Source: Myxococcota bacterium (lineage in GTDB: Bacteria; Myxococcota_A; UBA9160; PR03). Taken from it: DNA of 17,284 nt. This document shows positions 1-6,105 of the stretch, one piece after another. The notes below the pieces were generated by a model. That model did no database searches. It had not been told where the DNA came from and was given only the letters and a program-made list of their open reading frames with translations. The number at the start of each line of letters is the position of its first letter. Position 1 is the stretch's first letter. The stretch is taken from the NCBI GenBank assembly GCA_030066475.1, contig JASJBO010000185.1:1-17284 (forward strand). The letters are read 5' to 3'. The translations under genes and the position numbers were made by a program.

Positions 1-425
1 CCGGCGCGGAAGTGCTTGAGCAGGTAGCGCGCGATCGGCGGGCTGATCGGGGAGCCGCCGCCCACCAGCTCGAGGATCGAGTCGCCGATGTAGTCGGCCG
101 TGCCGTCCTTCAGCAGGTAGCCCATGGCGCCGGCCTCGATCGCGCTCACCACGTGCTTCTCGTCGCCGAACACGGTGATCACCATCGCCGAGGTCGAGTA
201 ACCCAGCTCGCCCAGGGCGCGGATCAGCTCGATGCCGTCGCCGTCGGGCAGACCGAGGTCGGTCAGCAGCACGTCCGGCTCGCGGCGCTCCAGCTCCGCG
301 CGCCCCTCGCCGAGACTCCCGACCGCAGCCAGCAGCTCCAGGCCCTCGTGCGCCTCGATCACGCTCGCGAGGCGGGCGCGCGTGTTCTGGTCGTCCTCGA
401 CCAGCAGGACGGTCGGATCACCCAT
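1..425 (-). CDS. NarL/FixJ-type response regulator, receiver domain (C-terminus cut off by window edge)
   Basis: Cytoplasmic two-component response regulator. The visible 141 residues form a complete receiver domain: acidic pair D11-D12, phospho-acceptor D56 in the context LLTDLGLPDGDG, switch T84 and conserved K106 in AGAMGYLLKD. The stretch after the receiver (GGSPISPPIARYLL) is the usual linker into a LuxR/GerE helix-turn-helix in NarL/FixJ proteins. The output domain itself lies beyond base 1, so DNA binding is inferred. The ATG start gives the normal N-terminus (GDPTVLLVEDD). No strong Shine-Dalgarno precedes it, and a good -10 hexamer sits only 11 bases upstream, so the mRNA may be nearly leaderless. 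It is divergent from the glutathione transferase gene. No partner histidine kinase is visible. Confidence 0.9.
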   Translation of the reverse strand, partial: MGDPTVLLVEDDQNTRARLASVIEAHEGLELLAAVGSLGEGRAELERREPDVLLTDLGLPDGDGIELIRALGELGYSTSAMVITVFGDEKHVVSAIEAGAMGYLLKDGTADYIGDSILELVGGGSPISPPIARYLLKHFRA

Positions 426-436
426 GGCAGCCCGAG

Positions 437-442
437 ATTCTA
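437..442 (-). promoter_or_regulatory. Candidate -10 element for the response regulator
   Basis: On the minus strand this reads TAGAAT, five of six matches to the sigma-70 -10 consensus. Transcription would begin about 5 bases before the response-regulator ATG, implying a very short or absent leader. No convincing -35 hexamer is present 16-18 bases upstream. Confidence 0.35.
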
Positions 443-491
443 CGCGCCGCGCCCCCCGTGGGACATCCCCTGAACTGGGGAGGTGTGACCA

Positions 492-500
492 TGGTATCTT
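492..500 (+). promoter_or_regulatory. Candidate extended -10 element for the glutathione transferase gene
   Basis: The sequence TGGTATCTT fits an extended -10 (TGn plus a TATAAT-like hexamer). It lies about 28 bases before the GTG start and upstream of a GGAGG Shine-Dalgarno at 519-523. No clear -35 box is seen, which is tolerable for an extended -10 promoter. Confidence 0.35.
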
Positions 501-527
501 GCCGCGGCGCGCACCCCCGGAGGACCC

Positions 528-1133
528 GTGATCCGCCTCTACACCGCCCAGACCCCCAACGGCCGCAAGGCCTCGATCGCCCTCGAGGAGCTCGGCGTCG
601 AGTACGAGGTGCAGCGCGTCGACCTCCAGTCGGGCGAGCAGCTGCGCCCCGAGTTCCTGCGCCTGAACCCCAACCACAAGATCCCGGTGCTCGACGACGA
701 CGGGCTCGTGATCTGGGAGTCGGGCGCCATCCTGCTCCATCTGGCCGAGAAGTTCGGCAAGCTGCTGCCCGCCGACCCGGCTGGCCGCATCCACGCCATC
801 CAGTACGCGTTCTTCCAGACCGGCGGCATGGGCCCCAACCTGGGCCGGCTCGGCGCGCAGCTGCGCAAGCCGCAGGAAGAGCGCAACCGCGAGATGGTGG
901 AGATCTTCGGCGACGAGGTCTCGCGCCTGCTCGAGGTGATCGACCGCATCCTCGAGGACGACCGCCCCTACCTCGCCGGCGAGTACTCGATCGGCGACAT
1001 CATGCACTACCCGTGGATGAAGCCGGTCCTCGACCTGAAGATGCCGCCGCTGCTCGACAAGCCGCGCGTGGTGGCCTGGATGGAGCGCATCGGCGAGCGC
1101 CCCGCGGTGCAGCGCGGGATGCTCGTACCTTAG
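528..1133 (+). CDS. Glutathione S-transferase, YfcG/Nu-class-like (possible GSH-dependent disulfide oxidoreductase)
   Basis: A 201-residue cytosolic GST with an N-terminal thioredoxin-like domain (about 1-80) and an all-helical C-terminal domain (about 88-200). It opens MIRLYTAQTPNGRK. T9 and N11 sit where E. coli YfcG uses Thr and Asn to handle the glutathione thiol, instead of the catalytic Tyr/Ser of other classes. The cis-proline motif KIPVL (51-55) and the gamma-glutamyl-binding ESGAI (64-68) are intact, and the GGMGPNLG segment also matches the YfcG group. YfcG-type enzymes act as glutathione-dependent disulfide-bond reductases; the substrate here is unknown. The GTG start is chosen because GGAGG lies 4 bases upstream and the N-terminus aligns with the family. 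It appears monocistronic. Confidence 0.92.
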   Translation: MIRLYTAQTPNGRKASIALEELGVEYEVQRVDLQSGEQLRPEFLRLNPNHKIPVLDDDGLVIWESGAILLHLAEKFGKLLPADPAGRIHAIQYAFFQTGGMGPNLGRLGAQLRKPQEERNREMVEIFGDEVSRLLEVIDRILEDDRPYLAGEYSIGDIMHYPWMKPVLDLKMPPLLDKPRVVAWMERIGERPAVQRGMLVP

Positions 1134-1201
1134 GACCCGCGAAGGATCCCCCCGGCGCCAGAATCGTTCCCCGAGGCGCCAAAGTCCCGCCGCTCGAGCC
1201 A

Positions 1202-1252
1202 CCTTCTTTCGCCCGCCTCCACCCGCCTCGTGGGAGCACTGGCGAACGAAGG
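1202..1252 (+). promoter_or_regulatory. Inverted repeat that could hide the Shine-Dalgarno of the spondin/PEP-CTERM gene
   Basis: Bases 1202-1213 (CCTTCTTTCGCC) pair with 1241-1252 (GGCGAACGAAGG) at 11 of 12 positions; the single mismatch is T1207 against C1247. The loop is 27 bases. The right arm covers the 5' half of the AAGGAGGT ribosome binding site at 1249-1256, so a folded leader would partly block initiation at ATG 1261. This is visible as sequence complementarity only. Whether it acts as a thermosensor, a processing site or nothing is unknown. Confidence 0.4.
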
Positions 1253-1260
1253 AGGTCCGC

Positions 1261-2112
1261 ATGTTCGGATGCAGAGGTCTTGGGGCACTGCTGGCGGGGG
1301 TGTTGCTCGCGGCGCCGGCCGGCGCGGTGACCCAGGTACAGGTACGGATCGAGAACCTCGCCCCGCAGAACGGCATCTTCCTGACCCCGGTCTGGGTCGG
1401 GTTCCACGACGGCACGTTCGACACCTACGACGGCGGGGCCCCCGCCTCGACGCCGCTGGGCGGGGACGAGATCGAGCGGATCGCCGAGGACGGCAACGCC
1501 GGGCCGCTCAGCGAGACCTTCACCGCGCGCGGCTTCAGCCAGCAGGCCACCGTGGCGAGCGACGTGGGCATCCCGCCGATCGGCCCCGGCGAGACCGCGA
1601 CGACGACGTTCGCCCTCGACGAGAACGACGCCAGCAACCGCTACTTCAGCTACGCGTCGATGTTGATCCCGAGCAACGACGCCTTCGTGGCCAACGGCAA
1701 CCCGCTGGCGCACGCCATCTTCGGCCCCGACGGCTCGTTCCTGGGCGCCGAGTTCTTCATTCTCGGCGCGCAGACGAACGACGCGGGCACCGAGGTGAAC
1801 GACGAGCTGCCCGCCAACACGGCCTTCTTCGGCCAGACGATGCCGAACACCGGAACGCCGGAGGACGGTGTCGTGGTGACGCCGCATCCGGGCCTGCTAC
1901 CGGCTGGGAGCGGAGGCATCCTCGACGACCCGATGTTCGCCAACGCCGACTTCCTCGGCTACGAGAACGACTGGATCGCGCGCGTCACGGTCTCGCCGGT
2001 GCCCGAGCCGTCTGCCGGACTGCTGATGGCGGTCGGTCTGGCCCGGCTGGGCCTGCACCGGCGGAGGGCGCGCGCAGCGAGCCGCAGGCGACCCACCAGC
2101 AAGCGCCCGTAG
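1261..2112 (+). CDS. Spondin-domain secreted protein with PEP-CTERM sorting signal
   Basis: A 283-residue exported protein. Residues 1-22 are a signal peptide with a probable AGA cleavage site. Residues about 24-240 match the bacterial spondin N domain: VRIENLAPQNG at the start, then LTPVWVGFHDGTFDTYDGG, DNDAFVANGNP-like and FGPDGSFLG-type segments. The C-terminus is a PEP-CTERM signal: VPEPS at 247-251, a short hydrophobic helix, then a basic run from HRRRARA. PEP-CTERM proteins are cut and sorted at the cell surface or into exopolysaccharide by an exosortase, which is not in this window. The AAGGAGGT ribosome site 4 bases before ATG is strong but may be masked by a hairpin. The basic tail is longer than usual because the gene runs through a repeat copy (2065-2091). 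It is convergent with the AraC gene. Confidence 0.85.
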   Translation: MFGCRGLGALLAGVLLAAPAGAVTQVQVRIENLAPQNGIFLTPVWVGFHDGTFDTYDGGAPASTPLGGDEIERIAEDGNAGPLSETFTARGFSQQATVASDVGIPPIGPGETATTTFALDENDASNRYFSYASMLIPSNDAFVANGNPLAHAIFGPDGSFLGAEFFILGAQTNDAGTEVNDELPANTAFFGQTMPNTGTPEDGVVVTPHPGLLPAGSGGILDDPMFANADFLGYENDWIARVTVSPVPEPSAGLLMAVGLARLGLHRRRARAASRRRPTSKRP

Positions 2113-2152
2113 GGCGCGCGCAGCGAGCCGCAGGCGAGCGAAGTCCACCAGC
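2065..2152 (+). repeat. Two direct copies of a GC-rich repeat at the 3' end of the spondin gene
   Basis: Bases 2065-2091 and 2111-2137 are identical over 27 bases, 46 bases apart. Each is followed by CCACCAGC (2093-2100 and 2145-2152), with a 6-base length difference between the two spacers. Copy 1 is translated in frame as the basic tail RARAASRRR of the PEP-CTERM protein. Copy 2 begins inside the TAG stop codon and fills the gap to the convergent AraC gene. Confidence 0.85.
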
Positions 2153-2156
2153 TGGC

Positions 2157-3098
2157 CTAGCGCCGGAAGCGCGAGGGCGACTCGCCGCGTCGGCGCCGGA
2201 ATGCCCGTGAGAACGAGCTGCGGCTCCGGAAGCCCACGCGCGAGGCGATCTCGCCGATCGAGAGCTCGCCGCAGCGGAGATGGTGGATGGCGTGCTCCAG
2301 GCGCACGTCATCCACCAGCTCGCGGTACGAGAGCCGGTGCTCGGAGAGGCGGCGTTGGAGGGTGCGGGGTGAGACGTGCAGCGCGCGCGCAGTGGCGGCG
2401 AGGCTCGGCTCGCCCTGCCGCATGGCGGCGGACAGCGACGTGCGTACCGCATCGGCAAACGCGCGCCCGGATGCGGGGGCGGCCGTCCGCCTGGCGAGGT
2501 ACCCCACCAGCAGCTCGGCCAGCTCCAGGTCGGCGCCCGGCAGCGGAGCCGCGAGCCGGTCCTCGTCGAAGCTCAGCGAGCTCGAGCGGGTGCCGAAGCG
2601 CACCTCGCAGCCGGCCGCTTGCCGGTACGCGCGCGCCTCGCAGGGCGCCACCGGATGCTCGAACTCCATGTCGAGCGGGCGCCACCGGGCCCCGAGCAGC
2701 TCGCCCGCGGTCGCGCGCGCCACGCCGAGGGCGAGGTCCGCGAGCCGCGTCGCCTCGGGCCCGGCGGTCGCCGCCGCCCGGAAGCGCAGCCGGCGGACGC
2801 CGCTGTGAGCCAGCAGCCGCACGTCGGCGGCGGGCGCGAAGCCCGCGAGCCAGACGGTGGCCTGCTCGAGCGCGTGACCCGCCGTCGGCAGACAGCGCAA
2901 GGCGTAGCCGAAGGCCCCGAGCGCCGACGGCGGGAGGTGCTGTCCCACCCGCAGCGCGAAGGCGGGGTCGGCCGCGCTCGCGACCCCACGCGCGAGCCAG
3001 CGCGCCAGACCGTTGCCGTCGGGCCGGCCCAGCTCCGCTCCCAGCTCCGTGGCCGCGCGCTCCAGGCTCCGCGCGAAGTGCGCCGGAATCGACACCAT
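2157..3098 (-). CDS. AraC-family transcriptional regulator
   Basis: A 313-residue DNA-binding regulator. Residues about 15-200 resemble the N-terminal Arabinose_bd-type domain of OruR-like AraC proteins (GNGLARWLARGVA, LGAFGYALRCLPT, LEFEHP-like FEHPVAPCEA). The last 100 residues contain both AraC helix-turn-helices: SLAATARALHVSPRTLQRRL and, after ELSIGEIASRVGF, the conserved SSFSRAFRRRRGESPSRFR tail. The ATG at 3098 gives a normal family length. A frame open further upstream to 3386 would overlap lipoprotein B, so it was not used. Upstream sequence has only a weak purine-rich site (GGGGGCGAGC). It lies 113 bases downstream of lipoprotein B on the same strand and could be co-transcribed. The effector and targets cannot be read from sequence. 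Confidence 0.9.
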   Translation of the reverse strand: MVSIPAHFARSLERAATELGAELGRPDGNGLARWLARGVASAADPAFALRVGQHLPPSALGAFGYALRCLPTAGHALEQATVWLAGFAPAADVRLLAHSGVRRLRFRAAATAGPEATRLADLALGVARATAGELLGARWRPLDMEFEHPVAPCEARAYRQAAGCEVRFGTRSSSLSFDEDRLAAPLPGADLELAELLVGYLARRTAAPASGRAFADAVRTSLSAAMRQGEPSLAATARALHVSPRTLQRRLSEHRLSYRELVDDVRLEHAIHHLRCGELSIGEIASRVGFRSRSSFSRAFRRRRGESPSRFRR

Positions 3099-3211
3099 GC
3101 TCGCCCCCGCCGAGCCCTCCGGGCGCGGCGAGAGAACCGCGCTCCAGGGTCCCGATGCCGGATACGCAGCAGGGTTGCGAAAGGTGGCAGGCTCCCCGGT
3201 CGGCCGTCGAC

Positions 3212-3532
3212 TCAGTCCCGAGCGGAACCCGCTGGCGCGCCCCCGAGGCGCACGGCCGTGCCGCGCACGACGACGCAGAGCCGCTCGAAGGTGTAGGTGG
3301 CGTCCACCAGGGCGTTGGCGTCTCCAGCCTTCTCGAGGGCGTCGCGCACGGCCAGCTCGTAGCGGGATGCGACGATCGCCGAGCACGAGCGACCCTCCGC
3401 GTCGCGCTGCACGACCTGCATCGGCAGGTCCAGCGCGGCGGTCGAGACCGCCGCGAACCGGCCCCGCTCGTACGTCGCGCAGCCGGACGCGAGCAGCGCC
3501 ATCCCGAGCAGCACGACGAGTCGCGCCCTCAC
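3212..3532 (-). CDS. Small lipoprotein B, unknown function (paralogue of the preceding lipoprotein)
   Basis: A 106-residue predicted lipoprotein. Its hydrophobic leader ends in LLASGC, so C18 would be acylated and the mature protein held in a membrane. The mature part shares an ordered set of landmarks with its upstream neighbour: EGRSC (46-50), then a helix ending ALEKAGDANALVDA, then a C-terminal Cys followed by VVRG. The GTG start overlaps the TGA stop of lipoprotein A (GTGA, 3529-3532), so the two should be translationally coupled. I do not recognise a named family. The paired Cys residues (C50 and C86) could form a disulfide (inference). Confidence 0.75.
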   Translation of the reverse strand: MRARLVVLLGMALLASGCATYERGRFAAVSTAALDLPMQVVQRDAEGRSCSAIVASRYELAVRDALEKAGDANALVDATYTFERLCVVVRGTAVRLGGAPAGSARD

Positions 3533-3921
3533 TGCATCACCCCCGCGTCGCCGCGGGCGATGGCGCAGGTGCGCTGGAAGAGCAGGAACTGCTGCACTTC
3601 GACCAGCAGCTGCGCGTTCATGAGTGCGTTGGCATCCGGCACCTGCTCGAGCGCGGCCGCGATCGCCGGACTGTGGTTGGCCCGGCGCGCCTGCCAGGGC
3701 GGCCTCAGCACGACCTGCACGAAGCTCTGGGTGAAGCACCAGCGGCCCTCGACTCGGGGCTCGAGAATGCGGCCCGTGATCGGCGGCACCTCGGGGGCCA
3801 CGAGGGTCAGCTGCGTGATGGCCGGATCGCCGGCGCACCCGGTCGCCCATGCGAGCGCGAGCGCGCCCAGCGCGGGCACGAGCCAGCGCGCGCGCCGGTC
3901 GGCGGCAGGACGCGGGATCAC
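3529..3921 (-). CDS. Small lipoprotein A, unknown function
   Basis: A 130-residue predicted lipoprotein. A basic N-terminus (RPAADRRAR) precedes a hydrophobic core that ends in AWATGC, giving an acylated C29. Mature landmarks are EGRWC (58-62), ALEQVPDANALMNA (90-103) and a late RTCAIARG (117-124). The same order occurs in lipoprotein B, which argues for tandem duplication followed by divergence. The GTG start overlaps the stop codon of the GH13 gene (GTGA, 3918-3921), and its own stop overlaps the start of lipoprotein B. No named family is recognised. A role next to a cytoplasmic glucan enzyme is not obvious, and the coupling may reflect only shared transcription. Confidence 0.75.
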   Translation of the reverse strand: MIPRPAADRRARWLVPALGALALAWATGCAGDPAITQLTLVAPEVPPITGRILEPRVEGRWCFTQSFVQVVLRPPWQARRANHSPAIAAALEQVPDANALMNAQLLVEVQQFLLFQRTCAIARGDAGVMQ

Positions 3922-5870
3922 CCGGGATGCGCCCCCTGGCGCGCGAGCACCACGACCGCGTTCGCGGGGAGCACGAGGCGCGCCGAAGACCCGAAGCCGT
4001 GCAGGCCCGGGCCGACGGCATCTACGCGGCCGCCGTTGCCGGCCCCGAGCGGGTTGACCCAGTGGTCGTAGACGTCGCTGTTGAACACCTCCGCCCAGTC
4101 TCCGGGCCGAGGCAGGCCGAGCCGGTAGTCCCAGTGGGTCGACTCGCTCAGGCTGGCCGCCACCACCACGTCGGCGCCGACGCCCTCGAGCCAGCGGTGG
4201 AAGGCCAGCACGCGCGCCGCGGGATTCACGTGGAACACGCGGATGCCCTCGCCGCGCAGCGCCGGGTGGCGGCGCCGCAGCGCCACCAGCTCCTGCGTGA
4301 AGCGCAGGTGGTCGGACATGGTTCGGTCGCCCGCGTCGAGCCCCTCCCACCAGATCAGGGCGTGGGGGTTGGCGTCGGGGTCGTCGGTCCAGGGCTTGTC
4401 CTCGAGGAACTCCTGGCCCATGAACAGCATCGGGATGCCCGGCGCCGTCAGCAGCAGGGCGCTGGCCACCCGCGAGCGGCTGCGCGCGTACCAGGAGCGG
4501 GGGTTGCTCGGGTCGGCGAGCCGCGCCACGCGGGGCTCACGGTCGGTCTTCACCTCGTCGTGGCTCTCGACGCACTGGCTCGCCTTCCAGGCGGCCGGGA
4601 ACTGCGGCGCCCGGAGCTGGCGGGCCACGGCGTGCAGGTCGACGGCGGCCCCGGCGCCGCCGGAGGCTTGCGCGACCGCCGCGCGGATCGACTCGCGCAG
4701 GCCGTCGTGCCAGCTCGCGTCGAAGCCCGCGCCGCCCCGGCTGCGAGAACGCGGCACCCAATCGTCCACCGGCCAGTACTCGGCGACCTGGACCGCACTC
4801 GCGTCGGCGGACCGGACCGTGTCGGTCAGGTCCTGACAGAAGCGCCAGCCATCGTTTGCGTTCTCCTGCACCAGCACGCTGGTCTGGTCGTAGCGGAAGC
4901 CGTCGGCGCGGTACTCGTCCACGAAGAAGCGCGCGTTGTCGATCAGGAACTGCCGCACCTCCCGCTTCCACAGCGCGAAGACCGGGCCCGTGTGCTCGCG
5001 GTCGGTGAAGTAGAGGCTGTGGTGCGGGTCGCTGCCCGCTGCCCGGTCGAAGAACCAGAGGCTCTCCGCCTGCCCCTTGATCTGGTGGCCGGCGTGGTTG
5101 AAGACGACGTCCAGGAGCACCGCGAGGCCGTGCAGGTGGCAGAGGTCGACGAGCGCCTTGAGCTGGTTGCCGTGGGGGCGCAGCTGCTCCGTGTCGAGCG
5201 GCGCAGCCCCGGAGCGCGCCAGCAGCTCGTTCACGCGCGGCAGGTACTCCGCCAGCTCGTCGGGCCGCACCGCGTAGTCCATCTCGGGCGAGAACAGGTC
5301 GGAGCCGTCGTAGCCCAGGCTGCGCGGTGACGCGAACTCCACGACGGGCAGCAGCTGGAGCGCGTTCACGCCGAGCGCCACCAGGTGGTCGAGCCGCTCG
5401 AGCACGTCGAGGAAGGTGCTCACGCGGTCCGCGCGGTCGGGGCCGGCGAAGGTGCCGACGTGGAGCTGGTAGACGACGAGGTCGTGGAAGGCCGGCGGCC
5501 GCCAGCCGTGGTCGTGCCACGGATAGCTGGCGGGGTCGCGCACCACGCAGTTGCAGAAGGGGTAGGCGGGGTCGAGGGTGAGCTCGCGCGCATAGGGATC
5601 GCGCTTGAAGCCCTCGCTGCCGGAGCCGGCGACCCAGAACTTGTACTCGTCGCCGTCCCGCACACCGGAGCGAAAGCCGGTCCAGTAGCCGCGCGCGTCG
5701 GACAGCATCCGGTTGGCCTCGCTCGGGATCCAGTCGGAGACGCCCCCGAAGCTCCCGCAGGCGTGGACGGCCCGGGCGCCCGGCGCCCAGACGCGGAAGG
5801 TGGCGCCGTCGCCGGCCAGGTTGGCGCCCATCGGCGACTCGGGATGGATGTGATCCTGGGGCAACGGCAT
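3918..5870 (-). CDS. GH13 family glycosidase/transglycosidase with N-terminal CBM48, branching-enzyme-like
   Basis: A 650-residue alpha-glucan-active enzyme without a signal peptide, so cytoplasmic. Residues about 10-115 form a CBM48/E-set domain (ATFRVWAPGARAVHACGSF, then DEYKFWV). The (beta/alpha)8 domain shows all four GH13 signatures: DVVFNH (254-259), GFRYD with nucleophile D328, AEYW with acid/base E364, and ESHDE with H437-D438 stabilising the transition state. A C-terminal beta domain follows. The pattern NALQLLPVVEF, GYDGSDLFSPEMDY and LFMGQEF is closest to 1,4-alpha-glucan branching enzymes; trehalohydrolase or another GH13 specificity is possible. The ATG is preceded by GGAGG (5880-5884). 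It is the first gene of a three-gene unit and its stop overlaps the start of lipoprotein A. Confidence 0.88.
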   Translation of the reverse strand: MPLPQDHIHPESPMGANLAGDGATFRVWAPGARAVHACGSFGGVSDWIPSEANRMLSDARGYWTGFRSGVRDGDEYKFWVAGSGSEGFKRDPYARELTLDPAYPFCNCVVRDPASYPWHDHGWRPPAFHDLVVYQLHVGTFAGPDRADRVSTFLDVLERLDHLVALGVNALQLLPVVEFASPRSLGYDGSDLFSPEMDYAVRPDELAEYLPRVNELLARSGAAPLDTEQLRPHGNQLKALVDLCHLHGLAVLLDVVFNHAGHQIKGQAESLWFFDRAAGSDPHHSLYFTDREHTGPVFALWKREVRQFLIDNARFFVDEYRADGFRYDQTSVLVQENANDGWRFCQDLTDTVRSADASAVQVAEYWPVDDWVPRSRSRGGAGFDASWHDGLRESIRAAVAQASGGAGAAVDLHAVARQLRAPQFPAAWKASQCVESHDEVKTDREPRVARLADPSNPRSWYARSRSRVASALLLTAPGIPMLFMGQEFLEDKPWTDDPDANPHALIWWEGLDAGDRTMSDHLRFTQELVALRRRHPALRGEGIRVFHVNPAARVLAFHRWLEGVGADVVVAASLSESTHWDYRLGLPRPGDWAEVFNSDVYDHWVNPLGAGNGGRVDAVGPGLHGFGSSARLVLPANAVVVLARQGAHPG

Positions 5871-5908
5871 CGGTCACCGCCTCCGACTGAGCGCGACGGG
5901 AAGCGCCG

Positions 5909-5914
5909 AGTATG
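5909..5914 (-). promoter_or_regulatory. Weak candidate -10 element for the GH13 gene
   Basis: On the minus strand this reads CATACT, four of six matches to TATAAT, about 38 bases before the GH13 ATG. No -35 match is visible. It is listed because it lies in the only upstream gap of this operon. Confidence 0.2.
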
Positions 5915-6034
5915 CCACGCGTTGGGTCGCCAGCCGAGACCGACCGGGAGCGGCCCCCCGGGTGCCCTGCCTCCCTTCGGCCCGAAAGCCCTCCTCCGTA
6001 CGGTCTCCTGTTTCGGTTGCCGGTGGTCTCGTGG

Positions 6035-6040
6035 TCTAAT
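6035..6040 (+). promoter_or_regulatory. Candidate -10 element for the beta-roll protein gene
   Basis: TCTAAT matches five of six positions of the -10 consensus and lies 65 bases before the GTG start, ahead of a GGAGGAGGG ribosome site at 6092-6100. The -35 region (TTTCGG or TTCGGT) is poor. Confidence 0.3.
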
Positions 6041-6105
6041 GGCTCGGGTCCCGTCGGGAGTGGGTCCTTGCCATTCGGTTCGCCGAGGACCGGAGGAGGG
6101 TTGCC

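Noticed and set aside
1154..1180. Hairpin of two GGCGCC words after the glutathione transferase gene
   Set aside because: Only a 6-bp stem from a self-complementary hexamer with a 15-base loop and no T-tract; not enough for a terminator call.
3099..3386. N-terminal extension of the AraC regulator
   Set aside because: The frame is open to 3386, but the extra residues are Arg-rich, overlap lipoprotein B in another frame and exceed the normal family length.
6024..6070. tRNA-like stretch (GTGGTCTAATGGCTCGGGTCC)
   Set aside because: A D-arm-like word is present, but no acceptor stem, anticodon arm or T-arm pairs around it.
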